From: Clostridia bacterium
GTDB lineage: Bacteria; Bacillota_A; Clostridia; Christensenellales; Aristaeellaceae
Reading direction: 5' to 3'
Assembly: GCA_017432405.1 (NCBI GenBank)
Contig: JAFRJF010000187.1
Coordinates: forward strand, 1 to 18,023
DNA length: 18,023 nt
The notes under the pieces are model-generated. The model was not told where the DNA came from. It ran no database searches and saw only the letters and a program-made list of their open reading frames with translations. How positions within the stretch are numbered: the stretch's first letter is position 1; the number at the start of each line of letters is the position of its first letter. The position numbers and the translations under genes are program-made. Positions 6,294 through 14,114 of the stretch are shown piece by piece.

Positions 6294-6338
6294 TTGCCAA
6301 AGAGGATCATCGGCTGTCGCGATGATCCTCTTTGGCAA
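6294..6338 (-). terminator. Perfect 19-bp inverted repeat after the degenerate NodB gene
   Basis: The arms (6294-6312 and 6320-6338, 7-nt loop) match over all 19 bases, starting TTGCCAAAGAGG. It begins 11 bp after the stop codon, so it is probably the transcription end of the response regulator-kinase-NodB operon. The minus-strand tail is TAAATATAAG rather than a run of U, so termination may be inefficient or the repeat may be something else, such as a remnant of a small mobile element. Confidence 0.6.
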
Positions 6339-6349
6339 CGCTCGATCCC

Positions 6350-7630
6350 TCACCGCTCGTCCACGGTGGGGGCGTCGTCGGCAAACAGCTTCTCCTGGGT
6401 CAGCACGTCCGCCGCGCCGGTGGCGGCCATACCCAGCTTGGCCTGGAAGGCGCTGAGCGCCGCGGCGGTACTGCTGCCGTAAACGCCGTCCGCGCTGTCC
6501 GGGGGCAGGTAGCCCAGATCGGTCAGCCTGCGCTGGAGCAGGTTGGTCGCCCAGGTGCAATCGCCGGTCTTCATGAAATAATAGGGGATGTTCTTTTCCC
6601 GGATCTCGGGCATTTCCTCGGTCATGACATTCGCGTCCGCCTCGGTGAGGTTCGGCTCGTAGCCGAAGAGCTCGTTCAGCGTGACCATCTGATAGCCCTG
6701 CTGTTTGGCCTCCTCCATCAGCACGCGCATGCGCTCCAGGTCGTCATTATTGCTCTTGAAATAATAGATGTTGCCCGGCGCCATGTTGTTTCCGATGCGG
6801 CCCTCCTCCATCCGGCTGCCGTTGTAGGTCCAGCCGGCGATGCCCAAATACCCCTCCTGCTTCAGGAAGGTGTGGGTGCGCAGGTCGTTTTCGCCGTCGC
6901 GACCGTAAAGCCTGAGGAAGTGGGGGTGATACTTGACGCCCAGCACGTAGCTGACCGCAAGGGATTGTTTCCATATCTCCGAGACCATCAACGTGTCGTT
7001 CAGCGCGTAGAGCTTCGCGGTGGTGCTGAAGCAGCGGTTTTCGATCTCGAATTCCAGGCTGTTGTAGCAATATCTCAGGGCTTCGTCCATGCCCTTCTTC
7101 ATCACGCTCTCCCCGGTGGGAAACAGCGTCAGCTTCGCGTTGTATTCCAGGGCGAGGTCCGCGAATTTGCGGGTGATGCCCGCGCCGGAGCACTCGTCCA
7201 CGGTGATGGCGATTTTCGGCTCGTCGATATAGGCCTTGGTGAATATGGGCAGAAAGCCCTCCTGGGTGGGCCGGGGACGCACCAGCGCGTATGGATCGTC
7301 GGGATTGAAGGTGGGTTCGGGCGACGGCGTGGGGTCGGGCTCGGGCGACGGCGACGGGGTCAGCACCACGATCTCTCCGTCCCCCTGTCCCAGCTGACCC
7401 GCGGTCAGCACCATTTCATTGTCCTCCACGGGCGGGTTGTTCGCATCCACAAATTTGCCGTCGGGGTTGCCCGCCACCGCCCCGCCGACTTTGTCCGCGG
7501 GGGGCTTCATGCGATTGGTCACCACAATGGCCACGACCAGTGCCAGCGCCACCACAGCCAGCGTGGCAATCGCAAAGGACAGGCATCCGCCCTGCGCGCG
7601 ACGGCGACGATGGATGGTTCTCCTGGGCAT
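6350..7630 (-). CDS. Degenerate NodB (deacetylase-like) membrane-anchored protein with PG-binding domain
   Basis: 426 aa, with the same architecture as the active deacetylase at 2975-4198: basic tail, one membrane helix (about 18-38), a linker with TPSPSPEPDPTPSPEPT (91-107), a NodB-fold domain (about 125-325) and a PG_binding_1 repeat (about 358-412). The two align throughout, from GFLPIFTKA (GFMPVFTKA in the other) to QGYQMVTLNELFGY. The catalytic set is gone: TVDDC is TVDEC (Glu146), HTYTH is RCFST (199-203, both histidines lost), LRPRGG is LRLYGR, and LFHTTD is YFKSNN (Lys292 for the histidine). It therefore looks like a pseudoenzyme that may still bind wall glycan. The reading frame is intact, so it is not a pseudogene. 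It is the third gene of an operon, starting 14 bp after the kinase stop; AGAGAGGTAAG precedes the ATG. Confidence 0.87.
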   Translation of the reverse strand: MPRRTIHRRRRAQGGCLSFAIATLAVVALALVVAIVVTNRMKPPADKVGGAVAGNPDGKFVDANNPPVEDNEMVLTAGQLGQGDGEIVVLTPSPSPEPDPTPSPEPTFNPDDPYALVRPRPTQEGFLPIFTKAYIDEPKIAITVDECSGAGITRKFADLALEYNAKLTLFPTGESVMKKGMDEALRYCYNSLEFEIENRCFSTTAKLYALNDTLMVSEIWKQSLAVSYVLGVKYHPHFLRLYGRDGENDLRTHTFLKQEGYLGIAGWTYNGSRMEEGRIGNNMAPGNIYYFKSNNDDLERMRVLMEEAKQQGYQMVTLNELFGYEPNLTEADANVMTEEMPEIREKNIPYYFMKTGDCTWATNLLQRRLTDLGYLPPDSADGVYGSSTAAALSAFQAKLGMAATGAADVLTQEKLFADDAPTVDER

Positions 7631-7644
7631 TGTCTTACCTCTCT

Positions 7645-9075
7645 CTATTCCTCATTTTCATCTTTTTTCTCCGGCCGGTGGAGGGTGAAGCTGAATTCAG
7701 TGCCCTTTCCCTTTTCGCTGGTCACCCAGATCTCCTCGTCCATCCGCTTCAACAGCTCTTTGGCGATGGAGAGCCCCAGGCCGCTGCCCTTGCCGCTGTG
7801 GGCCTTGTCCACCTTGTAGAAGCGGTCGAACACATAGGGCAGATCGTTTTCCTCGATGCCGATGCCGGTGTCCTTCACGTGCATCACCACCCGCTCGTCG
7901 TCCCAGTCGGCGGAAACGGACACTGAGCCCTCCTCGGTGTACTTGATGGCGTTGTCCACCAGTATGATCAGCATCTGCTCCACCCGGTCGGCGTTGGCAT
8001 ACACCGGGGGGCACTGGGTAAAGTCGGTCTCCAGCTTCAGCTCCAGGCCGTGCTCGGCGGCGATGGAGGTGTAGCGGTCGCACACGTCGTACACCACGTC
8101 GTCCAGCGCCATGACGCTCTTTTGAATGGCCAGGTTGCCGCTCTGCAGCCGAGAAAGCTCCAGCTGGTCGTTGATCAGCCGGGACAGGCGCTGTATCTCC
8201 CGCAGGATGATGCCGTAGTAGCGCTGCCGGTCGGCCTCCTCGGTGACCATGCCCTCGCTCAGCGGCTCCACCAGCGCCCGCATGGCCGTCAGCGGCGTGC
8301 GCAGCTCGTGGGAGACGTTGGAAACGTACTCCCGGCGGGTGCGCTCCAGGCGCTCCATCTGGGTGATGTCGGAGAACAGGCCCACCGCGCCGGCGATGCT
8401 GCCGATCTCATCCACGATGGGGGTGATGGTCAGCCGCAGGATCATGTCCCTGGCCTGCATGTTGCGGCTCATCGGCTCGCCGGATTGGATCACGGCGTCG
8501 AAGTCGTCCCAGACGCTCTTGTCGTCGATCACCTTCATCCTCGCATCGGGCAGGTGGATCGCCGTCTTCTGGCGGGTGAAGAACTTTTCCAGGGCGGGAT
8601 TGGTGTGGGTGATCTCGCCCTTGGCGTCGATGGCGACGATGCCCTCGGACAAACCGTTGAGCATATTGCGCAGCCGGTTGCGCTCGACGATCAGCGTATA
8701 CATATTGCGGGAAAGCTGGTAGGACAGCTGGTTCACCGCCTTGCCCAGCTCGCCCAGCTCGCCATAGGCGTTCTCGTCGGCGCGGACCTCGAGGTCGCCC
8801 TCGGACATGGCCACGGCCGCGTTGCGAAGCCTGGCCACCGGTTCCATCGCCGGGTGCATGATCTTATCCGCCATCAGCCACATCGCCGCCAGCGACACCA
8901 CAAGTGCCGCCGCCCCTGATACGAGCGCCGGAACAAGTACCCCTGACTGCGCGGCGGAGGGCCCCTGCCCTCCCGTCCATATAAAGAAGACAGACAGACC
9001 CACGGCAACCGCGATTGCCACCGCGATTGCCGCTAAGAGTGCCGCGCGCTGAATCAGCACGCTGCTTTTTTTCAT
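7645..9075 (-). CDS. Sensor histidine kinase (HAMP-PAS-HisKA-HATPase)
   Basis: 476 aa. Two membrane helices (about 11-33 and 46-68) are separated by only about 12 extracytoplasmic residues. Then come HAMP (about 69-125), PAS (about 132-240, beginning MLNGLSEGIVAIDAKGEI), the HisKA dimerisation domain with phospho-accepting His256 in SHELRTPL, and the ATPase with the N box VDNAIKYT (Asn375), G1 DTGIGI (402-407), F box FDRFYKVD and G2 GKGSGLGLS (428-436). The domain order is that of PhoR/WalK-type kinases. With almost no outside domain, the signal probably comes through the membrane, the PAS domain or a partner protein. The start ATG overlaps the response regulator stop (ATGA), so translation is coupled. 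The degenerate NodB protein follows directly. Confidence 0.94.
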   Translation of the reverse strand: MKKSSVLIQRAALLAAIAVAIAVAVGLSVFFIWTGGQGPSAAQSGVLVPALVSGAAALVVSLAAMWLMADKIMHPAMEPVARLRNAAVAMSEGDLEVRADENAYGELGELGKAVNQLSYQLSRNMYTLIVERNRLRNMLNGLSEGIVAIDAKGEITHTNPALEKFFTRQKTAIHLPDARMKVIDDKSVWDDFDAVIQSGEPMSRNMQARDMILRLTITPIVDEIGSIAGAVGLFSDITQMERLERTRREYVSNVSHELRTPLTAMRALVEPLSEGMVTEEADRQRYYGIILREIQRLSRLINDQLELSRLQSGNLAIQKSVMALDDVVYDVCDRYTSIAAEHGLELKLETDFTQCPPVYANADRVEQMLIILVDNAIKYTEEGSVSVSADWDDERVVMHVKDTGIGIEENDLPYVFDRFYKVDKAHSGKGSGLGLSIAKELLKRMDEEIWVTSEKGKGTEFSFTLHRPEKKDENEE

Positions 9076-9767
9076 GCGTTGACCTCAAACCTGTAGCCTA
9101 CGCCATAGACCGTCTTCAGCGCCCACGGCACGTTTTCCTGGGGGAGCTTCTGGCGTATGCGCTTGATATGCGCGTCCACGGTGCGGGTATCGCCGAAGTA
9201 ATCATAGCCCCACACCCGGGAGAGGATCTGCTCCCTGGAGAACACCTGGCCCACGTTGCTGGTCAGCATGTGCAGGATCTCGACCTCCTTGGGTGTGCAG
9301 GGGATGACCTTGCCGGACACCTTCACCTGGTAGTTTTCCAGGCTGATTTCCAGCTGGGGCAGGCGGATGATACTGCTGTCCTCCTCGCTGGTCTTCTCGC
9401 TGAAGCGACGAAGCACCGCCTTGATGCGGGCCAGCACCTCGCGGGGGCTGAAGGGCTTCACGATGTAATCGTCGGCGCCCAGCTCCAGGCCCAGTATGCG
9501 ATCGATTTCCTCGCCCTTCGCGGTGAGCATGATGATCGGCAGGCTGCTGGTCTGGCGGATGGTACGGCAGACGTCGATGCCCGACACGCGGGGCATCATC
9601 AGGTCCAGCACCACCATGTCCGGATGCAGGCTTTCGACCATTTCCAGGGCCTGCTGGCCGTCGTAGGCGCTTTGATGCTCATATCCCTCGGAACCCAGGT
9701 AGAGGCCCAGCGACTCATGGACCACGGGGTCGTCGTCGGCGATAAGAATAAGAGGATACATTGACAT
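9072..9767 (-). CDS. OmpR/PhoB-family response regulator
   Basis: 231 aa. The receiver domain (about 5-120) has the acidic pair in ADDDP (10-14), phospho-accepting Asp55 in VVLDLMMP, Thr82 in MLTAKG and Lys104 in IVKPF. The C-terminal winged helix (about 135-228) has the usual TPKEVEILHMLTSNVGQVFSR start and the TVDAHIKRIRQKL recognition helix. It is the partner of the kinase with which it overlaps by four bases, and probably activates or represses genes for envelope maintenance, given the cell-wall protein in its operon. GGGTGA lies about 7 nt before the first ATG; a second ATG two codons later is less well placed. It has its own strong promoter. Confidence 0.95.
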   Translation of the reverse strand: MSMYPLILIADDDPVVHESLGLYLGSEGYEHQSAYDGQQALEMVESLHPDMVVLDLMMPRVSGIDVCRTIRQTSSLPIIMLTAKGEEIDRILGLELGADDYIVKPFSPREVLARIKAVLRRFSEKTSEEDSSIIRLPQLEISLENYQVKVSGKVIPCTPKEVEILHMLTSNVGQVFSREQILSRVWGYDYFGDTRTVDAHIKRIRQKLPQENVPWALKTVYGVGYRFEVNA

Positions 9768-9800
9768 TTATATCACCCCAAATATCACTTTTGTACTTTT

Positions 9801-9829
9801 ATTATATACATTCCTTCAACTTAGTGCAA
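9801..9829 (-). promoter_or_regulatory. Promoter of the two-component operon
   Basis: TTGCAC (9824-9829) and a perfect TATAAT (9801-9806) on the minus strand are separated by 17 bp. It should drive response regulator, kinase and the degenerate NodB gene, starting near 9794. Confidence 0.82.
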
Positions 9830-9844
9830 CCGAATATGGAAGAA

Positions 9845-9889
9845 GCCCAATTTTTATCACATTTCCGACAGGATCATGTGAAATTGGGC
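9845..9889 (-). terminator. Two-tiered hairpin, likely terminator of the upstream gene
   Basis: Outer arms GCCCAATTT/AAATTGGGC (9 bp) enclose an inner CACAT/ATGTG pairing. The minus-strand tail is TTCTTCC, only moderately U-rich. It lies about 57 bp after the stop of the helical-protein gene and just upstream of the two-component promoter, so it probably separates the two units. Confidence 0.55.
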
Positions 9890-9946
9890 AAAACAGAGGC
9901 GAATTTCGATGGTATTGGACGACTATCCCCGTGGGTTTTCCGACGG

Positions 9947-10378
9947 TCATGTTAAAAAGGCTTTTTGTCGGTCGATGGTTTCGTTCTGCTGCGCCACGAA
10001 ACGGCCGGCCAGATCCCGGGCACCGACGTCGGCGCCACCGTAGCTGTTCAGCGCCTTGGTCATCTCGATCACGCCCATGGTGGCGCCCTGGATCACGATC
10101 TCGGCGATATGGGCGTCGGAGCGGTCCGCCAGGGTTTCCATCTCCAGCCCCGCCCACATGCCGGCCTTGGCCAGAGGCCCCACCGGCTCCGCGCGGCCAC
10201 CGGCGTTCACCAGGGCCTGTTCGCTCTCCCGGCGGGTGACGGCGTAGTCCGCCTTCTCCCGAATCAGCTCGTCGCGCATGGCGCCCGCCTCGATCTTCTG
10301 CATCAGGTGCTCCACCGCGTCCTGCCCCGTGCGGGCGTTGCGCACCACATCCTGAAGCAGCTGCACAGTCTCGTTCAT
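9947..10378 (-). CDS. Hypothetical small all-helical protein
   Basis: 143 aa, soluble, predicted to be almost entirely helical, with no signal peptide. Spaced acidic residues and histidines (Glu40, Glu51, His90, Glu93, Glu105, Glu133) and a conserved-looking C-terminal part with QGATMGVIEMTKALNSY recall ferritin-like four-helix proteins of unknown function in clostridia. That similarity is from memory and weak, and I assign no function. The start is well supported: GGGAGG, then six T, then ATG. However, this ribosome binding site is the 3' arm of the terminator hairpin of the liv operon, and there is no room for a promoter between livF and the hairpin. Expression should depend on read-through or on a promoter inside livF. 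Confidence 0.75.
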   Translation of the reverse strand: MNETVQLLQDVVRNARTGQDAVEHLMQKIEAGAMRDELIREKADYAVTRRESEQALVNAGGRAEPVGPLAKAGMWAGLEMETLADRSDAHIAEIVIQGATMGVIEMTKALNSYGGADVGARDLAGRFVAQQNETIDRQKAFLT

Positions 10379-10422
10379 AAAAAACCTCCCTCACACATGT
10401 TTGGAAATAGTGTGTGAGGGAG
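10379..10422 (-). terminator. Terminator of the liv operon, fused to the next gene's RBS
   Basis: A perfect 12-bp stem CTCCCTCACACA/TGTGTGAGGGAG with a 13-nt loop is followed by GTTTTTT on the minus strand, 25 bp after the livF stop. The 3' arm contributes the Shine-Dalgarno sequence GGGAGG of the next gene, the six T form the spacer, and the ATG starts immediately after them. Confidence 0.88.
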
Positions 10423-10447
10423 ACGATGGATGTATGCGTGGAAATTA

Positions 10448-11176
10448 TTATCGCGCCGTCGACCCCAGGTACGCGTCGCGGACCCGCTGGTCGGCCAGCA
10501 GCGCTTCGCCGGTGCCCTGCATGGTGATGCGGCCGGTCTCCAGCACGTAGGCCTGGTCCGCGCAGCGCAGGGCGGCGTTGGCGTTCTGTTCGATCAGCAG
10601 GATCGTGATGCCCTCGGCCTTCAGCTCGCGGATGATGGCGAAGATGTCCCGCACCACCAATGGCGCCAGGCCCAGGCTCGGCTCGTCCATCATCAGCAGC
10701 TTCGGCCTGGCCATCATGGCCCGGCCCACGGCCAGCATCTGCTGCTCGCCGCCGGACAGCGTGCCCGCCAGCTGCCACTCCCGCTCCTTCAGGCGGGGGA
10801 AGCGCTGGTAGATGTCCTCGATGCCGGATTCGATCTCGTCCCTGTCCTTGCGCAGATAGGCGCCGATCTTCAGATTCTCCTTGACCGTCAGGTTGTCGAA
10901 CACCCGGCGTCCCTCGGGCACCATGGCGATGCCCTCGGCCACCACCTGCTGGGCGTTGAAGGGTATGATGTCCCTGCCCATGAAGTTGATGGCGCCGGAG
11001 GCGGTCTTGACCAGGCCGCTGATGGCCCGCAGCGTGGTGGACTTGCCCGCCCCGTTCGCGCCGATCAGCGTGACGATCTGGCCCTGCTCCACGTCGAAGC
11101 TGATGCCCTTCAGGGCTTCGATGCCGCCGTAGTTGACCTTCAGGTCCTTCACCTTCAGCATGCTTGCCTGCGTCAT
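10448..11176 (-). CDS. livF: Branched-chain amino acid ABC transporter ATP-binding protein LivF
   Basis: 242-aa ABC ATPase of the LivF type, powering uptake together with LivG. Walker A is GANGAGKST (39-47), the Q-loop region contains AMVPEGRRVFDNLTV (84-98, the LivF hallmark PEGR), the signature is LSGGEQQ (140-146), Walker B is LLMMDEPSLGLAP (160-172) and the switch region reads LIEQNA, as in other LivF proteins. The ATG shares one base with the livG stop (TAATG), so translation is coupled; GGGGGTG lies upstream. It is the last gene of the transporter operon and is followed by a strong terminator. Confidence 0.95.
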   Translation of the reverse strand: MTQASMLKVKDLKVNYGGIEALKGISFDVEQGQIVTLIGANGAGKSTTLRAISGLVKTASGAINFMGRDIIPFNAQQVVAEGIAMVPEGRRVFDNLTVKENLKIGAYLRKDRDEIESGIEDIYQRFPRLKEREWQLAGTLSGGEQQMLAVGRAMMARPKLLMMDEPSLGLAPLVVRDIFAIIRELKAEGITILLIEQNANAALRCADQAYVLETGRITMQGTGEALLADQRVRDAYLGSTAR

Positions 11177-12030
11177 TACTGCACCCCCTCTTCCTCATCG
11201 ACACCCAGATAAGCCGCGATAACCGCGGGATTGTTCTGCACCTCGGCGGGCGTGCCCTGGGCGATCTGCTTGCCGAAGTCGATGACGTAGATGCGGTCGG
11301 AAATGCCCATGACCAGGTTCATATGGTGCTCGATCAGGAACACCGTCAGGTTGAACTGGTCCTTGATCTGCCTGATGAACTCGCCCAGCTCCTCAGTCTC
11401 CTGGGGATTCATGCCGGCGGCGGGCTCATCCAGCAGCAGCAGCTTCGGCTGGGTGGACAGCGCCCGGGCGATCTCCAGCCGGCGCTGTTGGCCGTAGGGC
11501 AGCGAAGTCGCCAGCTCATCCCTGACATTCTCCAGGCCCACGATCTTCAGCAGCTCCAGCGTCTCCTCGCGCTGACGCCGCTCCTCTCTGGCGTTGAGGC
11601 GGAAGGTGGCTGTAAACACATTGCTGGTTCGGCGCAGGTGCTTGGCGATCAGAACGTTATCGAACACCGTCTGGGATTTGAACAGGCGGATGTTCTGGAA
11701 GGTCCTGGCGATGCCCCTGTGGGTGATCCTGTCCGGCGTCATGCTAACCTTCCTGCCCTGATACAGCTCGCCGTTCTGTCCGGCATACATCTTCTTCATC
11801 TTGCCCGAGGGGTGGTTGCATACGATGGTTTCCCCGTTGAAGGTCACCATGCCGTTGGTGGGCTCGTACACCCCGGTGATACAGTTGAAGGCCGTGGTCT
11901 TGCCCGCGCCGTTGGGGCCAATCAGGGCCACGATCTCGCCCTTGTTGATGTCCATGGAGAGGTTGTTGATGGCCACCACGCCGCCAAACTGCATGGTGAT
12001 GTTTTCCACGTGAAGCACGTTTTCACTCAT
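11176..12030 (-). CDS. livG: Branched-chain amino acid ABC transporter ATP-binding protein LivG
   Basis: 284-aa ABC ATPase. Walker A GPNGAGKTT (38-46), the typical LivG motif GIARTFQNIRLF (106-117), a degenerate signature LPYGQQRRLEIARAL (177-191), Walker B LLLLDEPAAGMNP (197-209) and the H-loop IEHHM (233-237). It is longer than the roughly 255 aa usual for the family, because of an insertion of about 25 residues near 72-98. The open frame runs further upstream, but the ATG at 12030 is chosen because it overlaps the livM stop as ATGA. The far C-terminus is acidic (DEEEGVQ). Confidence 0.94.
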   Translation of the reverse strand: MSENVLHVENITMQFGGVVAINNLSMDINKGEIVALIGPNGAGKTTAFNCITGVYEPTNGMVTFNGETIVCNHPSGKMKKMYAGQNGELYQGRKVSMTPDRITHRGIARTFQNIRLFKSQTVFDNVLIAKHLRRTSNVFTATFRLNAREERRQREETLELLKIVGLENVRDELATSLPYGQQRRLEIARALSTQPKLLLLDEPAAGMNPQETEELGEFIRQIKDQFNLTVFLIEHHMNLVMGISDRIYVIDFGKQIAQGTPAEVQNNPAVIAAYLGVDEEEGVQ

Positions 12031-13094
12031 GCCTTCGCACCCCCCTTGCCAAAAGTCCTGCGGCACCACTTCGCGATGCCCTCGACGTCAAACTCCTTAT
12101 CGCCCATGATGCCCTTTCGGAAGAACAGCACCACGATCATGATCACGATAGAGAACACCACCATGCGGAAGCCGGAGCGCAGCAGCGGCACCTGGAAGGA
12201 GCCGATGAATTGTTCAGCGTCCAGGAAGCGCAGCCACCATTCGCTGGCCGCGATGAACAGGAACGAGGCCAGCACGCTGCCGGTGACGGAACCCATGCCG
12301 CCAATGACGACGATCAGCAGGATCTCATAGGTCATGGCCGCCTTGAAGGCATTGGCCTGCAGCGTACCCTGGTACATAGCCAGCAGCGCGCCGCCCACCC
12401 CCGCGAAGAAAGAGCTTATGACGAAGGCCAGCTGCTTGTGGCGGAACAGGTTGATGCCCATGGCTTCGGCGGCAATCTCGTCGTCGCGGATGGCCTTGAA
12501 GGCGCGTCCGTAGGTGGAATTTATCAACAGCAGTATGATGCCGATGCAGATTGCTGCGGCGGCGAAAGGGAAAAGCACCGACTGGAAGGTGGGATAGGTC
12601 TTCAGCAGCAGCGAGCCGTTGGTGATCGGCCCCAGCTTTTCGTACTGAACGATGGCGCGGATGATCTCCGCGAATCCCAGGGTGGCGATGGCCAGGTAGT
12701 CGCTCTTCAGGCGCAGCACCGGCAGGCCGATCAGCGCCGCCAGCAGCGCCGCCATGACGCCCGCCAGCAGGATGCCCACCGGCCAGGGCAGCTGGAAGTG
12801 TATCGCGCCGCCGGCGTACATCTGGTAGACCGCCATGCGCTTGGCCACCGGGATGGTGAGCACCGCATAGGTGTACGCGCCAACCAGCATAAAGCCCGCC
12901 TGGCCCAGGGAGAACAGGCCCGTAAAGCCGTTGAGCAGATTCATGGACACGGCGATTACCGCATAGATAGCGCCCTTTTTCAACACCGTCAGCAACATGC
13001 TGGAAGCCCCGGCAAAGCGCTCGATCAGCCATACGACCACGAACAGCAGCGCCAGCAGGCACAGGTTGATGATATTTTTCGTACTCTTTTTCAT
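12027..13094 (-). CDS. livM: Branched-chain amino acid ABC transporter permease LivM
   Basis: 355-aa polytopic permease of the LivM branch. Visible hallmarks: NLLNGFTGLFSLGQAGFMLVGAY near the N-terminus, LRLKSDYLAIATLGFAEIIR in the middle, the coupling segment GRAFKAIRDDEIAAEAMGIN that contacts the ATPase, and VIGGMGSVTGSVLAS in the C-terminal half. It forms the membrane channel with LivH. The ATG at 13094 has AGGTGA about 6 nt upstream; a GTG at 13103, directly after the livH stop, is the alternative. The stop overlaps the livG start. Confidence 0.93.
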   Translation of the reverse strand: MKKSTKNIINLCLLALLFVVVWLIERFAGASSMLLTVLKKGAIYAVIAVSMNLLNGFTGLFSLGQAGFMLVGAYTYAVLTIPVAKRMAVYQMYAGGAIHFQLPWPVGILLAGVMAALLAALIGLPVLRLKSDYLAIATLGFAEIIRAIVQYEKLGPITNGSLLLKTYPTFQSVLFPFAAAAICIGIILLLINSTYGRAFKAIRDDEIAAEAMGINLFRHKQLAFVISSFFAGVGGALLAMYQGTLQANAFKAAMTYEILLIVVIGGMGSVTGSVLASFLFIAASEWWLRFLDAEQFIGSFQVPLLRSGFRMVVFSIVIMIVVLFFRKGIMGDKEFDVEGIAKWCRRTFGKGGAKA

Positions 13095-13103
13095 GCCCGT
13101 CAC

Positions 13104-13982
13104 CTACACCTTCTCAGAAATCTTCTCGCCGAAGAGGCCCGTGGGCTTGACGAGCAGAATCACGATCAGCAGCGCGAAGGTAAACGCGTCGGAAAACGTG
13201 GTGTACCCCAGCGCCTTGATGATGTTTTCGGCAATGCCGATAATGAACGCGCCGATCACCGCGCCGGGCACGGAACCGATGCCCCCGAATACCGCCGCCA
13301 CGAAGGCCTTCAGGCCCGGCATGGCGCCGATGGTGGGCGTGACGGTGGTGTAGTTGGAAAAGTACAGCATGCTGCCCACCGCCGCCAGGAACGAGCCGAT
13401 GATGAACGTGGTGGAGATGACGGAATTGATCTTGATACCCATCAGCTGGGCGGTCTCAAAATCCTTCGAAACGGCGCGCATGGCCATGCCGATCTTGGTA
13501 CGCTGGATCAGCAGCACCAGGGCCACCACCAGCACGATGGTCAATATGGGCGTCACGACGGTGACCACCTTGGTGGAGGTGCTTCCGATCGTGATGGAGT
13601 CACCGATCCAGGGCAGCACCGGGTACTGCTTGGCCAGGCCGCCGGTGATGTACCACATCAGGTTTTGCAGCAAATAGCTCACACCGATAGCGGAGATCAT
13701 AATGGACATGCGGGGCGCGGTACGCAGCGGCTTGTAGGCCACGCGCTCCACCGTAAAGCCCAACACCACCGTCAGTATGATCACCAGAGGTATTGCCACA
13801 TACAGCGGCATGGTAGCCGCGATGTAGACCATGAAGAAGCCCGCCGCAGTAAAGATATCTCCATGGGCAAAGTTGATCAGGCGCAGTATGCCGTATACCA
13901 TCGTATAGCCCACCGCGATCAGCGCGTACTGGCCGCCAATGGAAACGCCCGCCAGCAGGTAGGGAAAAATTTTGTCAAACAT
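13104..13982 (-). CDS. livH: Branched-chain amino acid ABC transporter permease LivH
   Basis: 292-aa polytopic permease of the LivH branch: GGQYALIAVGYTMVYGILRL followed by NFAHGDIFTAAGFF near the N-terminus, the coupling loop MAMRAVSKDFETAQLMGI, and AVFGGIGSVPGAVIGAFIIG near the C-terminus. It pairs with LivM. The ATG at 13982 is chosen because GGAGG lies 8 nt upstream and because the N-terminus then matches the family; the open frame extends 30 codons further without homology. A hairpin in the 132-bp gap upstream separates it from the binding-protein gene. Confidence 0.94.
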   Translation of the reverse strand: MFDKIFPYLLAGVSIGGQYALIAVGYTMVYGILRLINFAHGDIFTAAGFFMVYIAATMPLYVAIPLVIILTVVLGFTVERVAYKPLRTAPRMSIMISAIGVSYLLQNLMWYITGGLAKQYPVLPWIGDSITIGSTSTKVVTVVTPILTIVLVVALVLLIQRTKIGMAMRAVSKDFETAQLMGIKINSVISTTFIIGSFLAAVGSMLYFSNYTTVTPTIGAMPGLKAFVAAVFGGIGSVPGAVIGAFIIGIAENIIKALGYTTFSDAFTFALLIVILLVKPTGLFGEKISEKV

Positions 13983-14049
13983 GGAACTGCCTCCAGCCGG
14001 GCCGGGAGTCCGATTTACGCCGACGCCCACCCGAAATAATACGAAACGC

Positions 14050-14079
14050 GCCGGATTCGCGTTTTCGCGCAAATCCGGC
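14050..14079 (-). repeat. Intercistronic hairpin in the liv operon
   Basis: GCCGGATT/AATCCGGC plus CGCG/CGCG arms close on a 4-nt AAAA loop (minus strand), with a 2-nt bulge. It lies between the stop of the binding-protein gene and livH and has no U-tract. Such hairpins commonly protect the 3' end of the upstream message or attenuate read-through, so that the binding protein is made in excess over the permease. That role is inferred. Confidence 0.7.
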
Positions 14080-14114
14080 CGCGGATCGTTAAAGTGTCAG
14101 GATCCGGCCAAGCA

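Noticed and set aside
6350..7630. Calling the second NodB gene a pseudogene
   Set aside because: The frame is complete, the domain order is kept, and it has a good ribosome binding site within an operon. Loss of catalytic residues is not loss of the gene.
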